DNA of 64,000 nucleotides. It comes from G963691885 sp963691885 (lineage in GTDB: Bacteria > Pseudomonadota > Alphaproteobacteria > UBA8366 > Aestuariispiraceae). The DNA lies in contig OY829843.1 of the NCBI GenBank assembly GCA_963691885.1, forward strand, positions 3,410,001 to 3,474,000, in the 5' to 3' direction. How positions within the stretch are numbered: the first letter of the stretch is position 1; every line of letters begins with the position of its first letter. The position numbers and the translations under genes are program-made. A model generated the notes under the pieces. That model was not told where the DNA came from. It saw nothing but the letters and a program-made list of their open reading frames with translations, and did no database searches. Below, in pieces: positions 36,645 through 45,000 of this stretch.

Positions 36645-37739
36645 ATGAATCTACCGGAATTCGATCAATCAGCAGTCATCAAGCCCACTCCGGTTCGGAA
36701 TGTGGACGGCGATGCGGCGCGCCTGGTCGATTTCAGTGAAATTCCCGTCATCGACATTGCACTGGCTGAGAGCGAAGACCATAAGGACAGGGCATCGGTG
36801 GCCAAAGCCCTGCGGAAGGCGGCCGAGCATGTCGGGTTCTTCTATATCAAGAACCATGGTGTTGATGCAGCACGGATCGACGCGGCCCAGGCTGCGGCGG
36901 CAGAATTCTATGCCCTGCCAGAGGATGTTAAGCGCAAATATGATGTCGCCCTGACCAAACGACACAGGGGCTATGTTCCTGTGGGCGGCCTGTCCGCTGA
37001 CCCCACACTCAGCGATTTACAGGAGGGGTATGAAGTCGGCTTTGATTTGCCAGCGGACGATCCCGACCATCTGGCTGGAAACCCGCTGATGGGACCAAAC
37101 ATCTGGCCGGCGGAAGTCCCGGCTTTTGAAACTGCAATTTCAGCCTATTTTGATGATTTGATGAGGGTCGGGCGGCTGTTGTATCGGTTGTTTGCGCTGT
37201 CAGTCGATATGCCGGAAACCTTCTTTGACGACAAATTGACCAAACCCTGTGCCCAGCTGCGGGTCCTGTATTATCCAGATGCCAAACCGCAGGACGATAC
37301 GGTCGGTATTGGTGCCCATACCGACTACGAGAGCTTCACCATTCTGTGGCAATCTCAGCCGGGTCTGCAGGTTCAGAACAGGGCAGGGCAGTGGATTGAG
37401 GCGCCGCCAATTCCAGGCACTTTCATCGTCAATATCGCTGATATGATGATGCGCTGGACGAACGACCGGTTTGTCTCGACCCCGCACCGCGTTATGAACA
37501 TATCCGGAAAGGCCCGTTACTCACTGGCGCTGTTCTTTGCAACAGATTACGACACGATTGTTGAATGCCTGCCCAGTTGCCAAAGCCCGGATAACTCGGC
37601 CAAATACCCGCCAACCCATTTCGGTCACTGGATCGAAAATATGCACACCTATTCCTATGCCTATCGTTGGGCAGATCGCGGCAAACTGCCAAACCCCGAA
37701 CAAGGGGTAACGCCGGGTGCCGGGTTTTCGAAGAGTTGA
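36645..37739 (+). CDS. 2-oxoglutarate/Fe(II) dioxygenase, isopenicillin N synthase type (copy 2)
   Basis: 364-residue iron oxygenase homologous to the one ending at 25904. DIOX_N (IPVIDIALAES) is followed by the core with GAHTDYES, the His in STPHRVMN and RYSLALFF (2-oxoglutarate Arg-X-Ser). It is 83 bp downstream of allophanate hydrolase on the same strand and 16 nt before a deacetylase-like gene. A short palindrome, TAACATGTTA (36597-36606), sits in front of it. Two such enzymes flanking a guanidine operon suggest they produce guanidine by hydroxylating guanidino substrates such as arginine, homoarginine or agmatine-like compounds. This is a hypothesis. Confidence 0.87.
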   Translation: MNLPEFDQSAVIKPTPVRNVDGDAARLVDFSEIPVIDIALAESEDHKDRASVAKALRKAAEHVGFFYIKNHGVDAARIDAAQAAAAEFYALPEDVKRKYDVALTKRHRGYVPVGGLSADPTLSDLQEGYEVGFDLPADDPDHLAGNPLMGPNIWPAEVPAFETAISAYFDDLMRVGRLLYRLFALSVDMPETFFDDKLTKPCAQLRVLYYPDAKPQDDTVGIGAHTDYESFTILWQSQPGLQVQNRAGQWIEAPPIPGTFIVNIADMMMRWTNDRFVSTPHRVMNISGKARYSLALFFATDYDTIVECLPSCQSPDNSAKYPPTHFGHWIENMHTYSYAYRWADRGKLPNPEQGVTPGAGFSKS

Positions 37740-37755
37740 AGAAAGGGTCCTGTTC

Positions 37756-38661
37756 ATGATCAAAAATCCCATTCCCTGGCCGAACGGCGCGAAATGTGCC
37801 TGTGCGATCACATTCGATATTGATGCAGACAGTTTGATCCATGTGGCGCGTCCTCATGATTCCCATAACCGGCTCTATCCGATCAGCATGGGCAAATACG
37901 GTCCGGAGGTCGCGGTGCCCAGAATTCTGGAGACATACCGTCGTTTGGGCATAAAGCAGAGTTTTTACGCCCCTGCCTGGTGTATTGAACAATATGCGCC
38001 TGTTATGGAGGAAATCCTGAAAGACGGTCATGAAATCGGACATCATGGTTTAATCCACGAAGATCCGATCGTGACCATGGGGGATCAGCAGGTTGAGGCC
38101 TTTGAGGCCGCTTTGGAAATTCACAAACGGATCTGCGGGGGCAAGCCGACAGGGTATCGCGCGCCAGTTTATAACATCACGCCGCAGGTTGTTGACCTGT
38201 TGATCAAACACGATTTTACCTATGATTCATCATTGATGGGTGATGACATTCCCTACCTTCTGGAAAAAGATGGAAATACGATTGCAGAGGTCCCGGTGCA
38301 CTGGGGCTGTGATGACTGGCCACCTTTTGCCCATTATGAGGAAATAGGCTACATGATGCATGTGCAGCCCCCTTCCGAAGGGCTGAAAGGGTTCTGGGAA
38401 GAATTTGAAGCCCAGTACGAAGCGGGTGGTTTCTTTATGCTGATCGTGCATCCGTTTCTTACCGGTCGCCTTGCTCGGTGGCGGGCGGTTGAAAAGTGGC
38501 TGGAAAACACGTTGTCAACGCGGGATGTCTGGTTTGCGCCGCTCAGCGAGATTGTTGCCCATATGCGCAAGGTTGAGGCGGAGGGCAGCTATACCCCGCG
38601 TTGCGACAGCTTGCCATACTATGATGCGCCGGTGAATGACATGCGTGAGGCCGCTGAGTAA
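37756..38661 (+). CDS. polysaccharide deacetylase-family hydrolase (PuuE/amidase-like)
   Basis: 301-residue NodB-fold hydrolase. The metal-binding Asp is in ITFDIDAD near residue 20 and the His pair in GHEIGHHGL near residue 95; GYRAPVYNIT and the late LIVHPF His complete the site. There is no signal peptide, so a cytoplasmic amide or imide substrate is more likely than a polysaccharide, as in PuuE allantoinase. ATG 37756 has AAAGGG about 8 nt upstream and directly follows dioxygenase copy 2, suggesting that the pair act in one pathway. Confidence 0.85.
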   Translation: MIKNPIPWPNGAKCACAITFDIDADSLIHVARPHDSHNRLYPISMGKYGPEVAVPRILETYRRLGIKQSFYAPAWCIEQYAPVMEEILKDGHEIGHHGLIHEDPIVTMGDQQVEAFEAALEIHKRICGGKPTGYRAPVYNITPQVVDLLIKHDFTYDSSLMGDDIPYLLEKDGNTIAEVPVHWGCDDWPPFAHYEEIGYMMHVQPPSEGLKGFWEEFEAQYEAGGFFMLIVHPFLTGRLARWRAVEKWLENTLSTRDVWFAPLSEIVAHMRKVEAEGSYTPRCDSLPYYDAPVNDMREAAE

Positions 38662-38666
38662 CGTGG

Positions 38667-39269
38667 TTAACCCCCCGTTTCGTCCGTTCTTTCGCGCATT
38701 GCGATGCGTGGCTTTTCCCAGGCTAGAGAGGCAACTTCACGATCCAGCGGGGTTCCCGCGATGGAATTGGTGAAGTTGCTCATCGTCTTGACCGCCAAGC
38801 CCAAGACAACCTCCAGGGCGTTCTGTTCGGTATAGCCGGCATCCAGAAACTTCTGTAGCGCCGCAGGGGAGAGTTTGCCGCGATTGGCGATCATAAGGCG
38901 TGTAAACTCGTGAAGCGCCTGCAATCGCGCGGATGGAAGGTCTGCCCCGGTTCTAAGTGCCGCTAGATCATCCGGCTCCATACCTGCTTCGTTTGCCAGG
39001 TAACTATGCCAGGGCACACAATAGTTACACTCGTTTTCATAGTTAGCAGCCTGATAAACGACCTGCCGCTCGATCGGGCTGAGACTTGTTGTGTCGAAGA
39101 GGTCCCAACTGGCGCTGTATGATGCCAGTAGGGCAGGCGCGCTTGCCATCACGCGTTCGAGGTTCGGGATCATGCCGAAATTCGCACGGGTGGCTGCGAG
39201 GGCCGGTTTCGCTTCTTCAGGTGCGGTTTCTTCGGTGTGCAGAGGGAAATTGGGGGTAGAATCCGGCAT
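38667..39269 (-). CDS. AhpD/carboxymuconolactone decarboxylase-like protein (peroxidase-related)
   Basis: 200-residue all-helical protein of the CMD/AhpD superfamily. The redox motif NECNYCVPWHS near residue 87 has the CXXC plus downstream His typical of peroxidase-related members. The frame runs to 39509, but family similarity begins at ATG 39269, five bases after the end of the phosphoribosyltransferase gene. It is last in a three-gene minus-strand operon. It may reduce peroxides, but the link to nucleobase genes is unexplained. Confidence 0.82.
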   Translation of the reverse strand: MPDSTPNFPLHTEETAPEEAKPALAATRANFGMIPNLERVMASAPALLASYSASWDLFDTTSLSPIERQVVYQAANYENECNYCVPWHSYLANEAGMEPDDLAALRTGADLPSARLQALHEFTRLMIANRGKLSPAALQKFLDAGYTEQNALEVVLGLAVKTMSNFTNSIAGTPLDREVASLAWEKPRIAMRERTDETGG

Positions 39270-39273
39270 TTTT

Positions 39274-39972
39274 TCAGGCCTTCCGTGTGGCTGGAAAGGT
39301 GTGTTCCGGGGTGTAAGTTCTGAAACTTTCCAGATATTGGGCGTTGCACTGGGCTTGCCAGATGCTGCCGGGCTGAACACCCGAGACGCAGCGGTATTTC
39401 TGTCGATAGGCCTCTGTTGCGGAGTTGTCTTCAATGGCGATTGCCGCCATGGCAACAACGCTTCCCCCCTGTCTCTCAACGAGGTCAACGGCACCCGCCA
39501 TGGTGCCACCGGTTTCTACCCATTGGTCAGCCAGAATAACTCTGGTTCCGGATCCGAAGGCGGGTTGGCGCATTTCCATTTCCTGGGTTCGACCCGAATA
39601 GTTGGAAAAGGACACCACATCAGTATCTACACAGAGTTTGCCCGCTTTGCGAATGGGCAGAAAGCCGATCCCAAGGCGCGTTGCCAATGCGGCCCCCAAG
39701 ACAAATCCCATTGCGTCCAGGCCCCCAACGACATCTGCCTCTATGCCGTCGAGGTCAACAACCAGATCGTCAACAAGGTCCTCAAACGCGGCCCCGTTAA
39801 TGTAGATTGAAGTCGGGTCGAGCCAGGCGAATTTTTCGCCCTTGGTGTTTGGAGACATCAGTTTCAGGTACCAGCGATCGTCCCTTGGACCTCTCTCCGC
39901 AGCACCGGGTACAAGTCCTTTGATTGGTTCGCTCAACAGTTCTTCTCCATCAGTAGCTTCGCATGGTTTCAA
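39274..39972 (-). CDS. APRT-like purine phosphoribosyltransferase
   Basis: 232-residue type I phosphoribosyltransferase. The PRPP loop is ILADQWVETGGTMAGA near residue 145, with VVGGLDAMGFVLGAALATRLG and PIRKAGKL upstream in APRT order. The active-site Asp-Asp pair of APRT (VDD) is replaced by Ala-Asp here, which may alter substrate choice. Its start overlaps the end of the BtpA-like gene by 23 bp, so the two are coupled. It probably converts a nucleobase and PRPP to a nucleotide. Nucleobase supply may come from the polyamine-type ABC transporter encoded divergently. Confidence 0.8.
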   Translation of the reverse strand: MKPCEATDGEELLSEPIKGLVPGAAERGPRDDRWYLKLMSPNTKGEKFAWLDPTSIYINGAAFEDLVDDLVVDLDGIEADVVGGLDAMGFVLGAALATRLGIGFLPIRKAGKLCVDTDVVSFSNYSGRTQEMEMRQPAFGSGTRVILADQWVETGGTMAGAVDLVERQGGSVVAMAAIAIEDNSATEAYRQKYRCVSGVQPGSIWQAQCNAQYLESFRTYTPEHTFPATRKA

Positions 39973-40726
39973 GCTGGCTCAAAAGACTGTCCAGCCGATG
40001 GCGGTCGATATTGTAGAAATCACCTTGCCGGTTGATGCCGGTTGCGACGAGAAAGCAATCAACATCGCCATATTCGGTAACATTGTCAGGCGTGATGCCA
40101 GATGCAATTGCCAGTGCGCTTTCCCCGAGACCGCGCCGAAAGGTTGAAATTTTACCAAGATCGGCGGCGTGCCCCGTTGCAACGCCGGAAGTGGTCACAA
40201 CATCCATATGCTTTGCCGCGATCCGCGCCGATATCTCATAATCCTCCGCAGAGATGGGCCGCTGCTTCTTGAATGCCGTTCCGCCGAAATAGAGGCCATT
40301 CCAACCGCTTGCCTTGCGGATCTGGTCCATTTCTGTTGCTTCCGCCTGATGATCCGCCTTTTCGTCAATCCTGGCATCATCGCCCCAATATGCATCGAAT
40401 CGGTATCCTTCCCGCTGGAGGTGGCCTAGAATAGGGAATGCGTTGGCCCCGGTCACGGCAAGGAAGTTTATCCCCAACCAAAGATCCGGTTGCGCCGAAC
40501 GAACCTCACGCAGGATGGGCAGAAACTGGTCTACATCAAAGTCATGGTTAATCAGAAAAAAGCCGGAGATTCTGGCGCCGTCGCAGGCATTGATATTGTC
40601 TAAAACTTGTTTGAGGTCAATAACATGTATGACTGGAAAAACAAATGGGCCTGGGCCCCCAAAGACTGAATGCAGGTCTGACCGTTGCATCTCTCGAAAC
40701 GCCCCCCGGAAATCACGCAAACACAT
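39950..40726 (-). CDS. BtpA/SgcQ-family TIM-barrel protein
   Basis: 258-residue TIM-barrel protein. The VIHVIDL opening, the TSGVATGHAADLGKI segment and IASGITPDNVTEY near residue 205 match the SgcQ/BtpA family, whose biochemical function is unsettled. ATG at 40690 is an alternative start 12 codons in. It is first in the operon with the APRT-like and AhpD-like genes and is divergent from the ABC transporter. Association with a phosphoribosyltransferase suggests a nucleotide- or ribose-phosphate-related reaction. Confidence 0.7.
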   Translation of the reverse strand: MCLRDFRGAFREMQRSDLHSVFGGPGPFVFPVIHVIDLKQVLDNINACDGARISGFFLINHDFDVDQFLPILREVRSAQPDLWLGINFLAVTGANAFPILGHLQREGYRFDAYWGDDARIDEKADHQAEATEMDQIRKASGWNGLYFGGTAFKKQRPISAEDYEISARIAAKHMDVVTTSGVATGHAADLGKISTFRRGLGESALAIASGITPDNVTEYGDVDCFLVATGINRQGDFYNIDRHRLDSLLSQLETMRSY

Positions 40727-40926
40727 TATGACGCGAGTTCCCCAGATTGTTCAAATCGAGATTGGAAAACGCGCCAAGGTGATCTAATGTTTATCCTGAA
40801 GAAAAATAATTGCGTTCGGTGAAACCTGCCTGGTGATCTGAGGGCGAAAAATGAACGTCTGCGGTCGGACAAAAGGCCGTCAAATCGGGGATTGCGGTAA
40901 TGCAGAGTTGGGTCGGCCAAATGCCG

Positions 40927-40947
40927 GTTCAAGAACCATGGTTGAAC
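40927..40947. promoter_or_regulatory. inverted repeat before the polyamine-type binding-protein gene
   Basis: GTTCAA (40927-40932) and TTGAAC (40942-40947) are separated by 9 nt, ending 12 bp before the ATG at 40960 and overlapping its ribosome-site region. It could be an operator or a small translation-controlling hairpin. The rest of the 40727-40959 gap shows no further recognised element. Confidence 0.4.
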
Positions 40948-40959
40948 GAGGGATAAGAC

Positions 40960-42099
40960 ATGTCGAAGAGAGAGAAGAATAACGGAATTGGGGCGGCCAC
41001 ACGGCGTCAGGTATTGAAGGGAGCGGCAGCAGCTGCTTTGGCAACGCCCTTTGTATCGCGGGCCTGGGCACAAACGGTCGAGATCAACATGCTTGCATGG
41101 TACGGCCATGGTGAGCCGGATATCGTTGGCGCGTTTGAAGAGGCGAACAACGTCAAATTCAAGCCCAAATACTATGCCGGTGGTGACAATATGTTGGGCT
41201 TGATTGCGCAATCGCCCCCAGGCACCTACGACATCATTCTCTCCGACGCCGAGTTCGTACAGCAGCTCAATGCCGCTGGCTATATCGAGCCGCTGGATGC
41301 CGGTGATTATCCGATGGACGATATGCTCTATGACGATTTCACCAAATTCCCCGGCCACTGGGATGGTGACACGCTTTTCTCCATGATGGTCCGTTTCGGT
41401 CATCTGGGTGTTTCCTACAACACCAATTTCATCTCCGCTGAAGAAGCGATGAGCTATGACTGTTTCTGGAAGCCGGAAATTGCTGGCAAGGTTGGCCATT
41501 TCGACTGGCATCTGCCATCGCTCGGGATGATGAGCCTGAAAAACGGCAATGGTGCCGGGCTTTGGGACCTTAGTGATGATCAGTGGGATGCGGTTCAGGA
41601 AACCACAATGAGCATGCGTCCGCAGGTCGGTGGTTACTTTGACTATGGCGGTACGTTCAACTCTCTGAAGAATGGTGAGATGGTCGCCATGTGCGGTATC
41701 GGTGACTGGATCACCGGTGTTCTGGAAAAAGATGGTGCACCTGTTGCTTCCGTCGTTCCAAAAGAAGGCGGCATTCAGTGGACGGAGTCCTATTGCATCG
41801 GCAAAGGCAGTGAGAAGGCCGATATCGTCAAGAAATTCATGCAGTACATGCTGTCGCCGGAAGGCCAGGTTAAATCCGCTCAGATGGCGGCCTATCCCGG
41901 CTTCGCCATTACCAAGGGTGGCCGCAAAATGCTGAACGAGGTGGATCCGAAGGAAGCACAGCGGACTGGTCAGGTGGATGGCATGGTCAATGACCCGATC
42001 ACGTTGGTGAAGGAAGGTCGCATCCATTACCGGAACATTCCGGTTCAGCAGAGCCTCGAAGACTGGAACGATTTCTGGTCTGACTACAAGAACGCCTGA
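40960..42099 (+). CDS. PotD/PotF-type ABC transporter substrate-binding protein
   Basis: 379-residue periplasmic binding protein of the spermidine/putrescine class. It has a Tat signal peptide with twin Arg at residues 15-16 (TRRQVLKGA) and an Ala-rich cleavage region ending SRAWA. The mature part begins INMLAWYGHGEPD. GAGGGA lies 6 nt before the ATG. It leads a complete importer operon with two permeases and an ATPase, followed by a cytosine-deaminase homologue. The binding site was not aligned; because of the deaminase the ligand may be a nucleobase-like or other nitrogenous compound rather than a polyamine. Confidence 0.87.
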   Translation: MSKREKNNGIGAATRRQVLKGAAAAALATPFVSRAWAQTVEINMLAWYGHGEPDIVGAFEEANNVKFKPKYYAGGDNMLGLIAQSPPGTYDIILSDAEFVQQLNAAGYIEPLDAGDYPMDDMLYDDFTKFPGHWDGDTLFSMMVRFGHLGVSYNTNFISAEEAMSYDCFWKPEIAGKVGHFDWHLPSLGMMSLKNGNGAGLWDLSDDQWDAVQETTMSMRPQVGGYFDYGGTFNSLKNGEMVAMCGIGDWITGVLEKDGAPVASVVPKEGGIQWTESYCIGKGSEKADIVKKFMQYMLSPEGQVKSAQMAAYPGFAITKGGRKMLNEVDPKEAQRTGQVDGMVNDPITLVKEGRIHYRNIPVQQSLEDWNDFWSDYKNA

Positions 42100-42174
42100 T
42101 ACGGCGGTTTTGATCCTGATGGACCATGCCACGCATCAATTTGATGCGGGCATGGTTCGGGATCGCGTTTTGTT

Positions 42175-43053
42175 ATGGCGGTTTCAAATTTAGACTCTCA
42201 AAACGAGGGCGGGCACCGCTGGTTCCCGATCGTTTGGCGTTTACCCCTGATCGGTTGGCAGACGGTGTTCTTTATCGGGCCGTTGCTGTTCATGCTGGCG
42301 ATGTCGTTCTTTGTAGTCCGCAATTACCGGATGCAGGAAGCGTTCGAGTTTTCCAGTTGGGAACGGATGCTGACCCGCGGCGCCTTCTGGGACGCGTACT
42401 GGTTTACACTGACGCTCGCGGTGGCCGCGACGATTCTGGTGAGCGCGATTGCCTTTCCCGCCGCCTACACGCTTGCGTTTAAAGTGGGTGCAACTGCCCG
42501 GCGCTGGGCCCTGTTCCTGCTGGTGGTGCCTTTCTTCACCAGTTACATCGTCCGGATCTTTTCCTGGTATGTGGTGCTGGCAGAGGCGGGGCCGGTAAAC
42601 GCTATCCTTGGCGCCATCGGCCTTGGTCCCTATACCATGCTGAACACCGTTTTCGGCACGATGGTGGGATATCTGACCCTGACGCTGCCCCTTGTGGTCA
42701 TCCTGCAAACCGTTTCCCTGGCCAGTGTTGATCATCGATTGATTGAGGCGGCGCACAATCTGGGATGCGGTGTGTTTCGAACAATCTGGGCGGTCATCGT
42801 CCCGATGGCGCGGACCGGTCTGATCGTGGCGGCATTGTTTTGTTTTATTCTCTCGTTTGGGGATTTTGTTTCACCCTATTATCTGGGTGGATCCAAACCC
42901 CCGACATTGTCCATTCTGATCATCGATACAACAAAATCCGGTCAGCAATGGCCGCGGGCAGCGGTTGTTGCGATCATGATGATGGCAACGCTGTTCACTG
43001 TCGCTTTCACAACGATCTGGTATGCTTATCGCAAGCGGGGCGGTGCTTCATGA
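42175..43053 (+). CDS. PotB/PotH-type ABC transporter permease
   Basis: 292-residue permease with about six transmembrane segments and the EAA loop IEAAHNLGCGVFRTIWAVIVPMA near residue 190. It begins 75 nt after the binding protein and its stop overlaps the next permease's ATG (ATGA at 43050). It is half of a heterodimeric channel. Confidence 0.9.
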   Translation: MAVSNLDSQNEGGHRWFPIVWRLPLIGWQTVFFIGPLLFMLAMSFFVVRNYRMQEAFEFSSWERMLTRGAFWDAYWFTLTLAVAATILVSAIAFPAAYTLAFKVGATARRWALFLLVVPFFTSYIVRIFSWYVVLAEAGPVNAILGAIGLGPYTMLNTVFGTMVGYLTLTLPLVVILQTVSLASVDHRLIEAAHNLGCGVFRTIWAVIVPMARTGLIVAALFCFILSFGDFVSPYYLGGSKPPTLSILIIDTTKSGQQWPRAAVVAIMMMATLFTVAFTTIWYAYRKRGGAS

Positions 43054-43868
43054 ACGCCGCTCAAAAGAAGCTCTCAACCTCGGTACTATCCGGCGCGCTT
43101 TATATCTATCTGGCGATTGTGTTCGCTTTCATCTTCCTGCCGATCGCGGCCTCTGTCGTCTTCTCGTTCAATTCGCAACGGTTTCCGACGGTGCCACTGG
43201 GGTCATTTTCCACCGAATGGTATGTGACGATCCTGAATGACCCTGACGTCTGGGAAGCGGCGCGGACAAGTGTGATTGTGTCACTCACAACGGCGGTCAT
43301 CGCCACCTTCATCGGCTTTTGCACCGCCTATGCGGATTACCGGTTCCAATTCCGCCTCAAAGCGGGATTTCTTGCCCTGGCGCTTCTACCGCCAACCATC
43401 CCGTTGATCATCATGGCCCTTGCGATGCTGGCCTGGTTTTCGCGGATCGGTGCGTCGGGTGAGGTCTGGTCGATCATTGCCGCCCATACCGTGCTGACCA
43501 TTCCCTTTGCCATGGCGATCATTCGACTGCGCCTGAACGAAATTGATCCGAACCTTGAGGCGGCGGCCTGGAATCTCGGGGCCAGCGAATGGAGTGCTGT
43601 GCGCAATGTTATTCTGCCCTTTGCGAAACCGGCAATCGTCTCCTCATTTTGCCTGACAGCGGCGGTCTCCTTTGATGAATACGCGGTCGCCTGGTTCGTG
43701 TCGGGCCTGAACAAAACAATTCCTGTCCTGATCCTTGAGATTGTGACCGGGAATATTGACCCACAGGTAAACGCGATCGGTACCTTCGTCTTTCTGACAT
43801 CCATGACACTCGTCGTGATTGCCCAGCTCATTTTCCTGTCGAAACGCCTGAAGGGCGGAAAGGCTTAA
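43050..43868 (+). CDS. PotC/PotI-type ABC transporter permease
   Basis: 272-residue permease with about six transmembrane segments and EAA loop LEAAAWNLGASEWSAVRNVILPFA near residue 170. ATG 43050 overlaps the upstream stop and fits the family length; the frame is open further upstream but that part overlaps the first permease. It is the second half of the channel, 3 nt before the ATPase gene. Confidence 0.9.
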   Translation: MNAAQKKLSTSVLSGALYIYLAIVFAFIFLPIAASVVFSFNSQRFPTVPLGSFSTEWYVTILNDPDVWEAARTSVIVSLTTAVIATFIGFCTAYADYRFQFRLKAGFLALALLPPTIPLIIMALAMLAWFSRIGASGEVWSIIAAHTVLTIPFAMAIIRLRLNEIDPNLEAAAWNLGASEWSAVRNVILPFAKPAIVSSFCLTAAVSFDEYAVAWFVSGLNKTIPVLILEIVTGNIDPQVNAIGTFVFLTSMTLVVIAQLIFLSKRLKGGKA

Positions 43869-43871
43869 GCC

Positions 43872-44963
43872 ATGGCGGATCCCGTTGTTTCCTTCAAATC
43901 AGTCAGCAAACGGTTTGGTGACTTTACCGCTGTTGAAGGGCTGGACCTGACGATCGGGGCGGGGGAGTTCGTTGCCATTATGGGCCCCAGTGGATGCGGC
44001 AAGACCACAACCCTGCGGATGCTGGCCGGATTGGAACAACCCAGTTACGGTGAAATCCGCCTGAATGGCGAACTCATGAACACGGTCCCCCCGCATGAAC
44101 GGGACACACCGCTCGTCTGGCAATCGCTTGCCCTTTTTCCGTTTTTGAATGCGCGGGAGAATGTGGAGTTTGGTCTGAAAATGAAGGGTGTGCCGGCCGA
44201 TGAGCGGCGGGAGCGCGCCATGCGCTGGCTGGAGCGGATGGAAATTGAAGAGTTCGCCGAGCGCAATGTGGAAAGCCTGTCGGGCGGGCAGCGGCAACGT
44301 GTTGCCCTGGCGCGCGCGCTGGTCACAGAACCGCCGATCCTTTTGCTGGATGAACCGCTTTCCGCCCTTGACCAGCATCTCGTCATTCGCATGCAACAGG
44401 TCCTAACCCGACTGCAAAAGGAATTGGGCATTACGTTTGTTTACGTCACCCATTCCCAGTCAGAGGCATTCGCCATGGCCGATCGCGTCGTGATTATGAG
44501 CCGCGGGGAAATTGCCCAGGTTGGCGCGCCACGGGACATCTATCGCGCACCCGCGAACCGTTTTGTCGCTGAATTCGTTGGCCGTAATAATATCCTGATG
44601 GGCTCCATCGCCTGGGTGAATGGATCAAGAGTTTCCATTGAGACGGGGGCTGGCCATTTTACGGTTGAGACAAAAGAACAGGCAGGCGCGGTTGGGTCCA
44701 AGGCAGGTTTCGTCATTGCGGCTGACCTTGTTACATTAACTGTGGACGCACCGGCAGACGCGGAAAATTCCCTGGCTTGTACCCTGATATCAGAAGAGTT
44801 CATCGGGTCCGTTGTGACACTGTTTCTGGAAAGCAAAGACGGGACAGAGTTTAAGGTCCAGGTTCAGGAGAGGGAATTGTCACAGATTGATCTGAAGGGA
44901 ACGGGTCAGCTGCATTTAAGTTGGTCTGCGGCGAATGCACATTTATTGCCGGACGCATCCTGA
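43872..44963 (+). CDS. PotA-type ABC transporter ATP-binding protein
   Basis: 363-residue ATPase: Walker A GPSGCGKTT near residue 38, signature LSGGQRQR near 137, Walker B ILLLDEPLSALD near 157 and switch His in VTHSQSEAF. A C-terminal TOBE-type regulatory domain covers roughly residues 240-363. In the Q-loop the usual Phe-Gln is Trp-Gln (PLVWQSLALFP), a common variant. It completes the importer. Confidence 0.9.
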   Translation: MADPVVSFKSVSKRFGDFTAVEGLDLTIGAGEFVAIMGPSGCGKTTTLRMLAGLEQPSYGEIRLNGELMNTVPPHERDTPLVWQSLALFPFLNARENVEFGLKMKGVPADERRERAMRWLERMEIEEFAERNVESLSGGQRQRVALARALVTEPPILLLDEPLSALDQHLVIRMQQVLTRLQKELGITFVYVTHSQSEAFAMADRVVIMSRGEIAQVGAPRDIYRAPANRFVAEFVGRNNILMGSIAWVNGSRVSIETGAGHFTVETKEQAGAVGSKAGFVIAADLVTLTVDAPADAENSLACTLISEEFIGSVVTLFLESKDGTEFKVQVQERELSQIDLKGTGQLHLSWSAANAHLLPDAS

Positions 44964-45000
44964 TCGGATCGGGCAGAATAGAATTTGAAGAGGGAAAAAA

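Noticed and set aside
40727..40959. Possible riboswitch leader before the polyamine-type importer
   Set aside because: No conserved riboswitch core could be matched by eye; only a simple inverted repeat was supportable.
42765..43049. Upstream extension of the second polyamine-type permease
   Set aside because: It overlaps the first permease in another frame; the ATGA junction at 43050 and the family length support the shorter start.
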